A stretch of DNA of 64,000 nucleotides. Origin: Mycolicibacterium nivoides (GTDB taxonomy: Bacteria; Actinomycetota; Actinomycetes; Mycobacteriales; Mycobacteriaceae). The notes beneath the pieces are model-generated. The model searched no databases, had not been told where the DNA came from, and was given only the letters and a program-made list of their open reading frames with translations. Positions 54,101 through 63,923 of the stretch are shown piece after piece; within the stretch, counting starts at the first letter, position 1; each line of letters opens with the position of its first letter. The stretch is taken from contig NZ_CP034072.1 of assembly GCF_003855255.1 (NCBI RefSeq), positions 2,348,430 to 2,412,429 of the forward strand, in the 5' to 3' direction. The translations under genes and the position numbers were made by a program.

Positions 54101-57100
54101 GTCCGGCACCCTCGAAGCGCTCCGACAGGCGCGGCCACTCGGCGTCGATCTCGCCCTCGTCAGCCAGCCACAGCTTGACCAGGTCCTCACGGGCACTGGC
54201 CCAACGGTCGTCGAACACGACGGCCTTCTTGGCGTCGAACGCCGGAGCCACCAATCGCGGCCAGTCCGAACCGAGTTCGGTGGTGACCAGGTCGATCAGC
54301 TCGGCGTCGGTCGCAGCCTCGGGGGCACCGACCGGAGCGTCCAGCCCGAGCTGGCCCAGCACCAGGCGCGCGGCCGAGGCCAGCACGCCGTCGGGACCGG
54401 TGACCTTCTCGGCGAACTCGTTCAGCGCGGCCGAATCCACCACGCCGCCGCCACCGGCACCGCCGGCCGAGGGCAGGCTCACCGGCACACCCTGCCGGGC
54501 ACCCACCGCGACCACCGCGGCATCGATGACCTTGTCGACGTCGGCGGCACTCGCCAGCGCGCCCGGGTGCAGACCACCCAGGTCGCCGCCACGAACGCTG
54601 CTGCCCTCACGGGTGCCCAGCGCCACCTCGACGGTGACGTGCTTGGCCCAGCCCGGACCCAGCTCCCAGGTCTTGGTGACGCGCTCGGCGATGTAGGCCG
54701 GGCGCTTGCCCGACGGGCCGAACACGGTGCGCAGCTGATCGTTGATGGCGTCCGAGAGCACCGGGCCGAACGGCTTGTAGGTGCGGGCCAGCTTGCTGAC
54801 CTGTCCCTTGAGGGCGCCCAGATCCGCCTCGGCGGCACCGTCGATGGCACCCAGGTTCAGCTCGGAGCCCAGGTCGACCAGCAGCTGGTTACGGCGAGAG
54901 GACGCACCGTCGGTGATGGACTCGATGGAGTCCAGCCCCTCGATCTGGTCGATGCGCATCTTGGCGCTCAACGCGATCAGGCCGACAGTGGCATCGGCTG
55001 CGTCGAATCCGATGTCCTCGGGACGGGGCCCGCCCGACGGGGCAGCCGGGGCGGCCGCCGGTGCCGGGGCTGCCTCGGCGGCAGGCGCGGCTGCGGAACC
55101 GGAAGCCTCCACCGGTTCGTCAGCCTCGGGCTCCGGTTCCGGATCGGTGTCGCTGGCGAACAGCACCGCGGCATCGCGCTCGGCGTTGAGCACCTCGACG
55201 GTGCTGTGGGCGTACTCCGGCAGCTTCAGCGTGTTGGTGGCCAGGCCCGCGACCGTCGGCGCGTTCTTCACGCCGATCTCGACGAACCGCTCGACGCCGA
55301 GGCCTCCCGCAGCCTCTTCGATGAACAGCAGGTCCTGCGTCTCGATCCAGCGCACCGGGCTGGCGAACTGCCAGGCCAGCAGCTCGATGACGACCTTGCG
55401 GCACAACTCGATCGGGCGCTCGTTACGCCAGGTGTCGTAGTCGGCGAGGATCTCGTCGAGCGGCTCGGCCGGCACCAGATCGCGGATCTCCTGGATGAAA
55501 TCCCGGTCCAGCGTGAACGGCCGGGGCACCAGGTTCGGGATGTAGCGGCCGACGACCAGCTCCGGGTCACGATCGCGGGGCAGGACGCGCTCCAGGCTGC
55601 GCCGGAAGTCGTCCACACCCACCCGCAGCACGCTGGAGTGGAACGGCACGTCGATGCCGGGCACCAGGATGAACGACCGCTTGCCGCCGCTGATCTCGCG
55701 GCGACGCTCGACCTCTTCCTCCAGCGCCTCCAGACCGCGCACGGTGCCGGCGATCGCGTACTGCGAGCCGCGCAGATTGAAGTTGACGATCTGCAGGAAT
55801 TCACCTGTGCGCTCGGCGATCTCGGCGACGAAGTCCTCGACGTCGTCGTCGGCGAGGTCGATCTGCGACGGCCGGATCGCGGCCAGCCGGTAGTTTGAGC
55901 GGCCTCGCTCGTCGCGCGGCACGATGTCGTGCATCTTGGAGCCGCGGTGGAACACCGCCTCCAGCAGACCTTCGAGCTCGATGACACCGGACACGCAGGC
56001 CAGCGCGGTGTACTCACCGACGGAGTGACCGCAGGCGATCGCGCCCTCGACGAACGCGCCCTGCTCACGCATCTCGGCAACCTGGGCGGCAGCCGTCGTG
56101 GCCATCGCGACCTGGGTGAACTGGGTCAGGTACAGCACGCCCTCGGGGTGCTCGTAGTGCACACCGGAGGCGATCAGCGACGTCGGGTTGTCGCGGACCA
56201 CGTGCAGCACTGAGAAGCCCAGCGTGTCGCGGGTGAACTTGTCGGCCTTGTCCCACACCTTGCGGGCGGCCTTGGACCGGGCCCGGACCTCCATGCCCAT
56301 GCCCTTGGACTGGATGCCCTGGCCGGGGAACGCGTAGACGGTCTTGGGCGCCGCGAGTCGCGCGGTCGCGGCCATCACCAGTTCGGAGCCGATGCGGGCC
56401 TGAACCTCGACAACCTCTGCGCCGACGTCGATTCCGACCCGGTCAACGCGGAAATCGACCTCGTCGCCGGGCTTGACCATGCCCAGGAAGCGGGCGGTCC
56501 AGCCGACCAGGTTGGCCGGCGGAATCGGCTTGCCGTCGGTGGCGGTGACGACGTGCTGCGCTGCGGCCGACAGCCACATGCCGTGCACGATCGGCGATTC
56601 CAGACCGGCCAGTAGTGCGGCAGCCCGGTCGGTGTGGATCGGGTTGTGGTCGCCGGACACCACGGCGAACGGCCGCATGTCCACCGGCGCACCGATCGTG
56701 ACGTCGCGACGGCGACGACGCGGGGTGTCGGTGGCGTTGTCCGAGATCGCGCCGCCGGCCCGGACCGGGTCGGTCAGCTCGGCCTCGCCGGTGCGGCCGC
56801 GGATCGCGAACCGCTCTTCGAGCTTGGCCAGCTCGGTGCCATCGGCAGACCTGACGACGACCGAAACCGGCACAACGCGGCCGACCTCGGTGTCGTGGGC
56901 GGCCGAAGCCGTTGCGGTGACGGTCAATTCGGCAGGCTCGGCCGGCAGCGCGGCCAGCAGGTGCGCGGCGTGGTCCAGGTGGACCAGGCTCAGCAGACCT
57001 TCGACGACCGGGAAGCCGGAGTCGGTGACAGCCGACCCGATCGCGGCGAACACCGCGGGCCAGCAGCGGCCGACCAGGGCATCCGGCACGACGGTGAGCG

Positions 57101-60100
57101 TCGGCGCCAGCGGTGCGCCGAAGGTGGCGGTGACGCCGGTGTGATCGGCGACCTGCTCGGGGTTCCAGGTGACGGTGACCTTGGCGGTCCCATCCACCAC
57201 GGGCGGCAACGCGTCGGGTCCGTCGACGCCGGCGGCGATGGCGAGCACCGAACGCATCGCGGTCGCGGCATCGGAGACCTCGACGACCGGCGCACCACCG
57301 CTGCGGATGGCCTCGGTCAGGGTGAACCGGATGTCGATCCAGGTTCCCGACAGCGGCACCGACAGCACCACGTGCTGATCGTCGGCCACCTCAAGCCGGG
57401 CTCCGGTGGACGGATGATTGGCGGAACGGTTCGCAGAACCTTCACGCACCTGCCACTCGGCGGCCGGCGCGATCCGGTGCACCGGATTGACCGAGGTGCG
57501 ACCGGCCCACAACACGTCGGGGGCATCCAGCAGCACGGCCAGCGGACCGGTGACATCGCCGCGACCCTGACGGCGCGACAGCACGGGCTGCGGCTGGGCG
57601 CCGGCGGCCAGCACCTCGTCGACGGCGGCCTGCTCGAAGCGGTCCAGCAGCTCACCGACGGGCTCGTCGACCCGGGTGATGCCGGCGACCGCGGCGGTGC
57701 CGGGGATGACGCACACCTGATCGGCGGCGTAGCGCGCATCGTGGGCCTGCCACAGCGAGTCGCTGCGCCACCAACGGCGCACATCCTTGTCGATCACCGG
57801 GACGAAGTTGACCGGCTTGCCCAGCGTCTTGCACAGCTCGACGAAGAACGGCACATCGGCCGGGTGCAGCTGCACCGAAGCGGCATCCGGGTAAGCCGAG
57901 ACCAGCGCGGCCAGCGCGGCCTTCGGGTCCTCCAGCAGCGCCTCTCCGTCACCGGAAGCTTCGAACAGCGTCTCGATCGGACCGAAATCCTGTGCGTGCA
58001 AACGTGCTTCGGCACGCTTGAGCATCTGCTCGAAACGGTCGCGCCAGGTGATGTCCAGCCACGGCGAGTCGTCACGCTTGGTGTCGGCGGTGCTGTTGCC
58101 CTCGCCGATCGACAGTTCGAGATAGCGACGCAGCCACTGCAGGTAGGTCATGTCGGCGACATCGCCGAAGTACGGCTTGGCGGTGTTGGCCATCGCGGCG
58201 ATGATCTCGTCGCGGCGCGCGGCCACCGCGTCGGCGTCACCGGCCACCTCGTCGAGCAGCCGGCCGCAGCGCGACGCGGTGTTGTCGATCTCGTGGATGT
58301 CGGCGCCCAGCTGGCTGCGTCCGGAGGCCATGCCGCCCGAGGCCTTGCCCGCACCCACCCATGCCTCGGTGCCCTTGGTGTCCACCAGCAGCTGCTTGAC
58401 CTGCGGGCTCGTGGTGGCCTCGAGGGCGGCCATGGCGGCGGTGCCGACCAGGATGCCGTCGATCGGCATCAGCGGGTAGCCGTGGGTGGCCGACCAGCGG
58501 CCGGACAGGTAATCGGCGGACCGCTCCGGGGTGCCGATGCCACCGCCGACGCAGATGGTGATGTTGGACCGGCTGCGCAGCTCGGAGTAGGTGGCGAGCA
58601 GCAGGTCGTCGAGGTCCTCCCACGAGTGGTGGCCACCGGCGCGGCCGCCCTCGATGTGCACGATCACCGGCTTGGTGGGCACCTCGGCCGCGATCCGGAT
58701 GACCGAACGGATCTGCTCGACGGTGCCCGGCTTGAACACCACGTGGCTGATGCCGAGGTCATTGAGTTCGCCGATCAGCTCGACGGCCTCTTCCAGGTCC
58801 GGGATGCCGGCACTGACCACGACGCCGTCGATCGGCGCACCGGACTGACGGGCTCGCTGCACCAGCCGCTTGCCGCCGACCTGCAGCTTCCACAGGTACG
58901 GATCGAGGAACAGCGTGTTGAACTGGATCGCGCGGCCGGGCTCCAGCAGCTCGCCCAACTCGGCGATGCGATCGTTGAAGATCGGCTCGGTGACCTGCCC
59001 GCCACCGGCGAGTTCGGCCCAGTGGCCCGCGTTTGCTGCGGCCGCGACGATCTTGGCGTCCACTGTGGTGGGGGTCATACCCGCCAGCAGGATCGGCGAG
59101 CGTCCGGTGAGCCGGGTGAACTTGGTGGAGAGTTTGACCGATCCGTCGGGCAGGCTCACCACGGTCGGGGCGTAGCTCGACCACGGGCGGGCCACCTCGG
59201 GCACCGCGCCGATGGTGAACAGATTGCGCTGGCCACCGCGGGTCGCCGCGGGCACGATCCCGATGCCGAGGCCGCGCACCACCGGGGCGGTCAGGCGGGT
59301 GAGGATGTCGCCGGGGCCGAGGTCCAGGATCCAGCGGGCGCCGGCCTCGTGCAGGTCGGTGATCTCGTCGACCCAGTCCACCTGGCTGACGAGGATGGCC
59401 TCGGTCATCTCGCGGGCGAGCTTGACGTCGATTCCGACGGCCTCGGCCCAACGAGCGACGATGTCGACGCCATCGGCCAGGCGCGGGGTGTGGAAACCGA
59501 CCTCGACCTGCACCGGGTCGAAGACCGGGGCGAAGACCGCACCGCCGCGGACTTTGCTCTTGCGCTCGGCCTCTTCCTTCTCAGCGATCTGGTTGCAGTA
59601 GAGCTCGAACCGCGACAGCTGCTCAGGTGTGCCGGTGATCACAACGGAGCGACGGCCGTTGCGGATGGAGAGCACCGGGGGCAGCACGGTGCGAACGTCC
59701 TGGCTGAACTCTTCGAGCAGTTCGTAGATGCGCTCGGGCTCGGCGTTGGTGACCGACACCATCGGCGGGCGGTCGCCCAGCACAGTGATCCCGCGGCGAC
59801 GGGCCACCAGGGTGCCTGCCGCGCCGATCAGCTGCGCCAGCGCCAGCAGCTGCACATCCTTGGTCCCCTTGGCGGCCAGGGCCTCGACGGCCAGCACGCC
59901 CTGGGAATGCCCGGCGACGGCCACCGGCGGGGTGGCGGCGAGGTCCATGCCCTGACGGGCCAGTGCACGCCCTGCGGCGATCTGGGTGAGCAGGACACCC
60001 GGAACCGAGACGGCGGCCGACGTCAGCTGCTTGTCGGACGGCACCGGCTCCTCGGCGGCCAGCGCGCGGACCCACTGCAGCGGCTCGAACCCGATGGGCC

Positions 60101-60368
60101 GCACCACGACGAGCTCGGAGGCAACCGGCTCGAGCAGCAACTCGGCCTCGCCGGCCAGGGTCGCCAGTTCGGCCTCGATACCGGCCGAGGACACCAATTC
60201 CTCAAGAGTCTCCAGCCAGGCGCTGCCCTGGCCACCGAAGGCCACGGCGTAGGGCTCTCCGGCGCTCAGCCGGTCGACGAGCGCGTGGGTGGAGTCAGCC
60301 TGCCGACCGTCGGATCCTGAGTCGTCGTTGCGACCGGCGGACACCCGGTCGTGTTCGTAGATCGTCAC
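51111..60368 (-). CDS. fas: Type I fatty acid synthase (FAS-I)
   Basis: This 3085-residue multifunctional enzyme makes the C16-C26 acyl-CoAs that feed membrane lipids and mycolic acids. Order by motif: acetyltransferase (GHSQGVLAVEAL near 155), enoylreductase (CVGGGIGTPERSADYL near 604), dehydratase (GDHNPIHTDRAAALLAG near 1241), malonyl/palmitoyl transferase (CGHSVGEYTALAC near 1447), ACP (phosphopantetheine Ser in EGLDSIESI near 1811), ketoreductase (VVTGASKGSIASSVAG near 2138) and ketosynthase (active Cys in VGACATAAVS near 2734). Linkers of Ala/Pro flank the ACP, as in mycobacterial FAS-I. GTG start with GAGGAGATAG 6 bases before. No frameshift or missing domain seen. Confidence 0.98.
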   Translation of the reverse strand: MTIYEHDRVSAGRNDDSGSDGRQADSTHALVDRLSAGEPYAVAFGGQGSAWLETLEELVSSAGIEAELATLAGEAELLLEPVASELVVVRPIGFEPLQWVRALAAEEPVPSDKQLTSAAVSVPGVLLTQIAAGRALARQGMDLAATPPVAVAGHSQGVLAVEALAAKGTKDVQLLALAQLIGAAGTLVARRRGITVLGDRPPMVSVTNAEPERIYELLEEFSQDVRTVLPPVLSIRNGRRSVVITGTPEQLSRFELYCNQIAEKEEAERKSKVRGGAVFAPVFDPVQVEVGFHTPRLADGVDIVARWAEAVGIDVKLAREMTEAILVSQVDWVDEITDLHEAGARWILDLGPGDILTRLTAPVVRGLGIGIVPAATRGGQRNLFTIGAVPEVARPWSSYAPTVVSLPDGSVKLSTKFTRLTGRSPILLAGMTPTTVDAKIVAAAANAGHWAELAGGGQVTEPIFNDRIAELGELLEPGRAIQFNTLFLDPYLWKLQVGGKRLVQRARQSGAPIDGVVVSAGIPDLEEAVELIGELNDLGISHVVFKPGTVEQIRSVIRIAAEVPTKPVIVHIEGGRAGGHHSWEDLDDLLLATYSELRSRSNITICVGGGIGTPERSADYLSGRWSATHGYPLMPIDGILVGTAAMAALEATTSPQVKQLLVDTKGTEAWVGAGKASGGMASGRSQLGADIHEIDNTASRCGRLLDEVAGDADAVAARRDEIIAAMANTAKPYFGDVADMTYLQWLRRYLELSIGEGNSTADTKRDDSPWLDITWRDRFEQMLKRAEARLHAQDFGPIETLFEASGDGEALLEDPKAALAALVSAYPDAASVQLHPADVPFFVELCKTLGKPVNFVPVIDKDVRRWWRSDSLWQAHDARYAADQVCVIPGTAAVAGITRVDEPVGELLDRFEQAAVDEVLAAGAQPQPVLSRRQGRGDVTGPLAVLLDAPDVLWAGRTSVNPVHRIAPAAEWQVREGSANRSANHPSTGARLEVADDQHVVLSVPLSGTWIDIRFTLTEAIRSGGAPVVEVSDAATAMRSVLAIAAGVDGPDALPPVVDGTAKVTVTWNPEQVADHTGVTATFGAPLAPTLTVVPDALVGRCWPAVFAAIGSAVTDSGFPVVEGLLSLVHLDHAAHLLAALPAEPAELTVTATASAAHDTEVGRVVPVSVVVRSADGTELAKLEERFAIRGRTGEAELTDPVRAGGAISDNATDTPRRRRRDVTIGAPVDMRPFAVVSGDHNPIHTDRAAALLAGLESPIVHGMWLSAAAQHVVTATDGKPIPPANLVGWTARFLGMVKPGDEVDFRVDRVGIDVGAEVVEVQARIGSELVMAATARLAAPKTVYAFPGQGIQSKGMGMEVRARSKAARKVWDKADKFTRDTLGFSVLHVVRDNPTSLIASGVHYEHPEGVLYLTQFTQVAMATTAAAQVAEMREQGAFVEGAIACGHSVGEYTALACVSGVIELEGLLEAVFHRGSKMHDIVPRDERGRSNYRLAAIRPSQIDLADDDVEDFVAEIAERTGEFLQIVNFNLRGSQYAIAGTVRGLEALEEEVERRREISGGKRSFILVPGIDVPFHSSVLRVGVDDFRRSLERVLPRDRDPELVVGRYIPNLVPRPFTLDRDFIQEIRDLVPAEPLDEILADYDTWRNERPIELCRKVVIELLAWQFASPVRWIETQDLLFIEEAAGGLGVERFVEIGVKNAPTVAGLATNTLKLPEYAHSTVEVLNAERDAAVLFASDTDPEPEPEADEPVEASGSAAAPAAEAAPAPAAAPAAPSGGPRPEDIGFDAADATVGLIALSAKMRIDQIEGLDSIESITDGASSRRNQLLVDLGSELNLGAIDGAAEADLGALKGQVSKLARTYKPFGPVLSDAINDQLRTVFGPSGKRPAYIAERVTKTWELGPGWAKHVTVEVALGTREGSSVRGGDLGGLHPGALASAADVDKVIDAAVVAVGARQGVPVSLPSAGGAGGGGVVDSAALNEFAEKVTGPDGVLASAARLVLGQLGLDAPVGAPEAATDAELIDLVTTELGSDWPRLVAPAFDAKKAVVFDDRWASAREDLVKLWLADEGEIDAEWPRLSERFEGAGHVVATQANWWQGKALAAGRTIHASLFGRIAAGAENPGKGRYSDEIAVVTGASKGSIASSVAGQLLDGGATVIATTSRLDDDRLAFYKELYRENARFGATLWVVPANMASYADIDKLVEWVGSEQIESLGPQSIHLKDAQTPTLLFPFAAPRVAGDLSEAGSRSEMEMKVLLWAVQRLIGGLSTIGAERDIASRLHVVLPGSPNRGMFGGDGAYGESKSALDALVNRWSAEASWADRVSLAHALIGWTKGTGLMGHNDAIVSAVEEAGVTTYSTAEMAAMLLNLCTVDAKVAAANAPVKADLTGGLGDIKIDMAELAAKAREDMASAAGESEDDEDEGVIAALPSPPRGYNPAPAPEWADLDVDPADLVVIVGGAELGPYGSSRTRFEMEVSGELSAAGVLELAWTTGLVKWEDDPKAGWYDAQTGELVPESEIVERYHDAVVERCGIREFVDDGAIDPDHASPLLVSVFLDKDFSFVVSSEADARAFVSFDPEHTVAQPVPDSGDWQVIRKAGTEIRVPRKTKLSRTVGAQIPTGFDPTVWGITPDMANSIDRVALWNIVATVDAFLSSGFTPTELMRWVHPSLVASTQGTGMGGMTSMQTMYHGNLLGKSKPNDILQEVLPNVVAAHVMQSYVGGYGAMVHPVGACATAAVSVEEGVDKIRLGKADLVVAGGFDDLTLEAIIGFGDMAATADTEMMRAKGISDSKFSRANDRRRLGFLEAQGGGTILLARGDLAAKMGLPVLAVVGYAQSFADGVHTSIPAPGLGALGAGRGGKDSQLARSLAKLGVGADDIAVISKHDTSTLANDPNETELHERLADSMGRSSGAPLFIVSQKTLTGHAKGGAAVFQMMGLCQILRDGVIPPNRSLDCVDDELATSGHFVWVRETLDLRGKFPLKAGLVTSLGFGHVSGLVALVHPEAFIAALDPAERDDYRKRAEQRTLAGQRRLAGAIAGGRPMYEKPADRRFDHDVPEKRQEAAMLLNADARLGDDDLYVR

Positions 60369-60886
60369 TGGCGCTATCTCCTCGTGCTGCTCTGGTGTTG
60401 TCGCGTGTGGCTGTCGCGTGCGGTTAGGTATCTGTCTGCATGTCTGGGGCGGTGTGGCTGCCCGGGCGACAGGCCAACGGCGATTCAGCGTCGAATCAGG
60501 CTGGAACGCCGGCCGCCGGAGCTATCCGGACGGTGTCACTCGCGTTCCCGCCGTACTAAGAGTGTCATAAGAGCGGATGGGCTTTTTCCGCCCAGATTGG
60601 TTACTGGCGAGTTCTACGCATGGGTAACCGCCGGTAACGTAACGCGGCATCGACCGGCGGCCAAAGCCATTCGGGACAAACGTCCTGTTGGCAGGTGGTT
60701 ACGGTCGAGTAGCCACAACTGCGCAGATCAAGGCAGTATTGTTATCGAATCGTTATCTAAATTTTCCGCCACATCGAAGGCCCTGAAGCGGTCGCGAACC
60801 AGCAGACAATCAGGCCGATTCCGTCTAGCGAATCCGGCGCGTCCGAGCAAAAAGTTTGCTGGAATATCTTACTCGTCGGTAACTAT
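60369..60886. other. 518-bp upstream region of fas
   Basis: No gene is credible here. On the minus strand, 240 to 290 bp before the fas start, GTTAC occurs three times within 16 bases (60619-60642) with an inverted GTAACC at about 60602, and nearer the gene TGACACTC and GAGTGACA form an imperfect inverted pair (60535-60568). FasR, a TetR-family activator, is known to bind inverted repeats upstream of fas in mycobacteria; which of these it would use I cannot say. One copy of the dispersed repeat is at 60487-60505. Confidence 0.5.
60487..60505 (+). repeat. Copy of the dispersed short repeat upstream of fas
   Basis: AGCGTCGAATCAGGCTGGA is identical over 19 bp to the complement of 37480-37498, 23 kb away. 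Only the right half of the longer unit is conserved here. Confidence 0.75.
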
Positions 60887-61621
60887 TCAGTCCCACTGGC
60901 CGAATCGCGGCTTGAGGATGTGGTTGACGTCCACCCCGATACCACCGACATTGCGCTGGTCGATCTCCACCTGATGCAGGTGTGCCGCGGGATGGGCGAC
61001 CCGCCCCGGCGAGCCCCAGTTGTGCTGCCAGAAGTACGAGCCGAGCCCGTCCTGCACCGCCCATTCGATCGTCTTGGAGTTGGCGTACACACCGACCCGT
61101 TGATGGCCGAGCACGGCCTCCCAGCCGCGCAGATACGGCGCCACCTGCTGTTTGTATTGCTCGAAGCTCGGATCGTCGTCGATCGACGCGTAGATCGGGG
61201 CGCCCACCGAACCGCCCGCCGAGGAGTGCAATTGCCAGCCACGCTTGGCGTGCTGAATCCCGGCGTTCTGCCCGCCCAGCCAGTCGGCGGTGTGCTCCTT
61301 GCCGTACTGGTAGCAGGACACGATCTTCAGGCCGTTCTGGTACAGATCGCGGGTTTCGGGCAACTGAATCGGCTTACCGAGCATCCACGCGCCTCCGGGC
61401 CGGCGGTCCGAGACGTAGCGAATTGCTCCGATGGCTCCTGACGTGCGGATATCAGCGGCACGGATGACGCCGGCGGCGTAATCGAGCAGCACGCCGAGCG
61501 GTGCGGCCCCGGCCGACGGCGCGGTCACGCCGGCGCCGACGGACACAGCGCCCGTACCCAGCCCGATCAGCGCGGGTGCAGCGGCCGCGTATTTGAGCAG
61601 TTCGCGTCGGGATATCGACAC
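60887..61621 (-). CDS. Tat-exported DUF1906 (glycoside-hydrolase-like) protein, Rv2525c type
   Basis: The 244-residue protein begins with a twin-arginine signal (SRRELLKYAAAAPALIG, residues 4-20) ending near AGAAP. The mature part is the DUF1906 TIM-barrel-like domain: LLDYAAGVIRAADIR, AIRYVSDRRPGGAWM, GLKIVSCYQYGKEH, APIYASIDDDP with likely catalytic acids, and FWQHNWGS. It acts outside the cytoplasmic membrane, probably on wall polysaccharide, and matches Rv2525c next to fas. GTG start directly before the Tat motif. Confidence 0.9.
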   Translation of the reverse strand: MSISRRELLKYAAAAPALIGLGTGAVSVGAGVTAPSAGAAPLGVLLDYAAGVIRAADIRTSGAIGAIRYVSDRRPGGAWMLGKPIQLPETRDLYQNGLKIVSCYQYGKEHTADWLGGQNAGIQHAKRGWQLHSSAGGSVGAPIYASIDDDPSFEQYKQQVAPYLRGWEAVLGHQRVGVYANSKTIEWAVQDGLGSYFWQHNWGSPGRVAHPAAHLHQVEIDQRNVGGIGVDVNHILKPRFGQWD

Positions 61622-61721
61622 GTGCCTCAGATTACGACACGTACCTCAATAATCACTTCAACGCCACTGGTCACAGGCATATCCAGATTCACATCCGCAC
61701 CGCTCGGCGATCGAGCGGGCC

Positions 61722-62336
61722 TCAATCGGCCGGGGTCAACCCCGCCCGCAGGGCCCGGTCCACCCCCGCCGACACCACGGCCCGGGTCAGCTCACGCAGA
61801 CGGTCGTCGGAGGGCGCGCCTTCATGTTCGGCGACCGCGGCGGCGGTCGATTCGGCCAGCCGATCGATCGCGGTGTCCGTCGACCGGGCGAGCTCGGCCA
61901 TCGTCCGGATGCAAAGCCGCTGATCCTCGGCGCCGCTGAGGAACGTGACCAATGCAGGATCGGTCACCTCGACGGATCCCTCGGCGATGCGCACCAACCC
62001 GAACTCCACGAGTGTGCAGACATCGTCGTCGGCCGGATCCACGTTCAGTGTCAGCGCCTTCGGCCGGCACCAGCCCGAACTTTGGATTCCCAACGTGTCC
62101 GGTAGGTCCTTGCCACTGCGCAAGCCTGCGAAGAACTCGGCGATGTGCGCAGAGTTGAAACCCTTGGCGAGTAGCTGGCTGATCGCCGTCAATTGAGCCA
62201 GGTGTCGCTCGCCGTAATACGCCGAGCGCCCGACGCGCCGTGGCGAATCCAAGAGGCCGCGCTCACGATAAGCGCGGATATTGCGAGCGCTGACGCCGGA
62301 AATGCGCGCCAGGTCTTCCAGGCGATACTCAACCAA
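61722..62336 (-). CDS. MerR-family transcriptional regulator
   Basis: The 204-residue protein has an N-terminal MerR winged helix (YRLEDLARISGVSARNIRAY near 4-23, RGLLDSPRRVGRSAYYGERH after it), a helical linker and a C-terminal helical domain of about 110 residues without cysteine metal sites, so the effector is probably organic. It is divergent from the MFS transporter gene across 318 bp, and the transporter is its likely target. Confidence 0.82.
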   Translation of the reverse strand: MVEYRLEDLARISGVSARNIRAYRERGLLDSPRRVGRSAYYGERHLAQLTAISQLLAKGFNSAHIAEFFAGLRSGKDLPDTLGIQSSGWCRPKALTLNVDPADDDVCTLVEFGLVRIAEGSVEVTDPALVTFLSGAEDQRLCIRTMAELARSTDTAIDRLAESTAAAVAEHEGAPSDDRLRELTRAVVSAGVDRALRAGLTPAD

Positions 62337-62654
62337 GCCGACGTCCTCCGCGTCGGTTTGAACAGCGATTCATGCCGACACCCTACCTTCCGATTAATAC
62401 CGCGAGCGAATTTACACCTGGATGTCTCGATCATCGATGGACTCGGCACGCACGCCGCTTATCAGCGCATATATCGCAACACTGGTCACAAGCCTTACGC
62501 GAGACTGCATTTTCAGCCAACTCCGCGAATCGGGGGAAAGCCGGCCGCGGGACCATATTCACAGCCGCCACAAAGAAGTCCGTTCGCTTCGGCGCCCGCG
62601 GTGCGAGAGCATGTACGTCTGCCCCGAGAAACACATTTGGCGAAAGGTGCCCGC
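62337..62654. other. 318-bp divergent region between the MerR gene and the MFS gene
   Basis: No gene is seen on either strand. The half nearer the MerR gene is less GC-rich. No clear 19- or 20-bp MerR spacer promoter could be picked out by eye. Confidence 0.5.
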
Positions 62655-63923
62655 GTGCGTCCCTGGATCGTTTGGGCCACCGGACTACTCGCCTACATCA
62701 TCGCCGTCCTCGACCGCACAACCCTCGGCGTCTCGGGTCTCCAGGCCGCAGACAGATTTGCCGCGAGCCCGGGGGTGCTGTCCACGTTCGTCGTGCTGCA
62801 GGTGGTCGTGTACGCCGCGGCTCAGGTTCCGGCCGGATTGCTGTTGGACCGCTTCGGTTCCCGTGTGCTCATCGTCTGCGGGGCCGCGCTGATGACCGCC
62901 GGCCAGCTCGTCCTCGCACTCAGCGAGTCGCTGCCCGCGGCGATCGGCGCACGGGCGATCGTCGGCTTGGGTGACGCGCTGACCTTCATCTCGGTTCTCC
63001 GCCTGGTGCCGTACTGGTTCGAGCCGGCTCGCGTACCGCTGGTGGCCCAGTTGACCGGGATCTGCGGCCAGCTCGGCCAGGTCCTGTCGGCAGTCCCGTT
63101 CCTCGCGATCCTCACCGGCTCAGGGTGGACGCCGGCGTATCTGTCGGTCGCCGCGTTCGGACTTGTCGTGATCGTGTTGGCACTGGCCCTGATCCGCAAC
63201 ACCCCACCCGGTTCGGCGAAGACATCCGAGCCGATCTCCCTGCACACCACGCTGTCTCGTATCAAGACCGTCTGGCTGCGGCCCGGCACGAGGCTCGGAT
63301 TCTTCACCCATATGGGCACCCAGTTCTCGGTCACGGTGTTCGCGCTGATGTGGGGAGTGCCTTATCTGACCGTGGCGCAGGGACTTTCGGAGACGGCGGC
63401 GGGGACCCTGCTGACCGTCTCGGTGGTGGCAGCCATCACTGCCGGAATCATGATCGGCGTGTTCACGGGCCGCCATCCGCACCGTAGGTCGCGCCTGGTG
63501 CTGTGGATCATCGCCAGTAACGCCCTGGTGTGGACCGTGGTCCTGGCCCTCCCCGGCCCGGCGCCGGTGTGGTTGTTGGTGGTACTCATCGTCGTCATCT
63601 CGGTCGGCGGTCCCGGTTCGATGGTCGGCTTCGACTTCGCCCGCACCTTCAACCCGAGCCACACTCTCGGTACCGCCCAGGGCATGGTGAACATGGGTGG
63701 CTTCGTGGCGGCACTACTGGTGATGCAGGCCATGGGCCTGATCCTGTCCGGTACCGACAGCTACTCGTTCGCGTCGTTCCGCCTGGCGTGGTCGGTGCAG
63801 TACGTGGTGTGGATCCTTGCCACGATCGGAATCCTGATCACCCGCAGCAAGACCCGCCGGCTGCTGGCGGCCGAACAGGAACGAATGCTGTTGGAGAGCT
63901 TCGAAACTCACCCCGGGCGGTGA
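62655..63923 (+). CDS. Major facilitator superfamily transporter
   Basis: The 422-residue protein has twelve predicted membrane helices. VPAGLLLDRFGSRVLIVCGAALM carries the MFS loop 2-3 motif (D-R-x-G-x-R) near residue 65, and GARAIVGLGDALTFISVLRLV lies in helix 4. The GTG at 62655 has AAAGG about 8 bases upstream and starts right before the first helix; the longer frame to 62193 covers the intergenic region. The substrate is unknown; the divergent MerR gene suggests it is inducible, perhaps a drug exporter. Confidence 0.82.
   Translation: MRPWIVWATGLLAYIIAVLDRTTLGVSGLQAADRFAASPGVLSTFVVLQVVVYAAAQVPAGLLLDRFGSRVLIVCGAALMTAGQLVLALSESLPAAIGARAIVGLGDALTFISVLRLVPYWFEPARVPLVAQLTGICGQLGQVLSAVPFLAILTGSGWTPAYLSVAAFGLVVIVLALALIRNTPPGSAKTSEPISLHTTLSRIKTVWLRPGTRLGFFTHMGTQFSVTVFALMWGVPYLTVAQGLSETAAGTLLTVSVVAAITAGIMIGVFTGRHPHRRSRLVLWIIASNALVWTVVLALPGPAPVWLLVVLIVVISVGGPGSMVGFDFARTFNPSHTLGTAQGMVNMGGFVAALLVMQAMGLILSGTDSYSFASFRLAWSVQYVVWILATIGILITRSKTRRLLAAEQERMLLESFETHPGR

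Noticed and set aside
51195..55898. Very long open frames on the plus strand opposite fas (also 56634-60320)
   Set aside because: They mirror the codon bias of fas, consist of His/Arg/Gly/Gln-rich sequence and show no domain motif. Fas is intact on the other strand.
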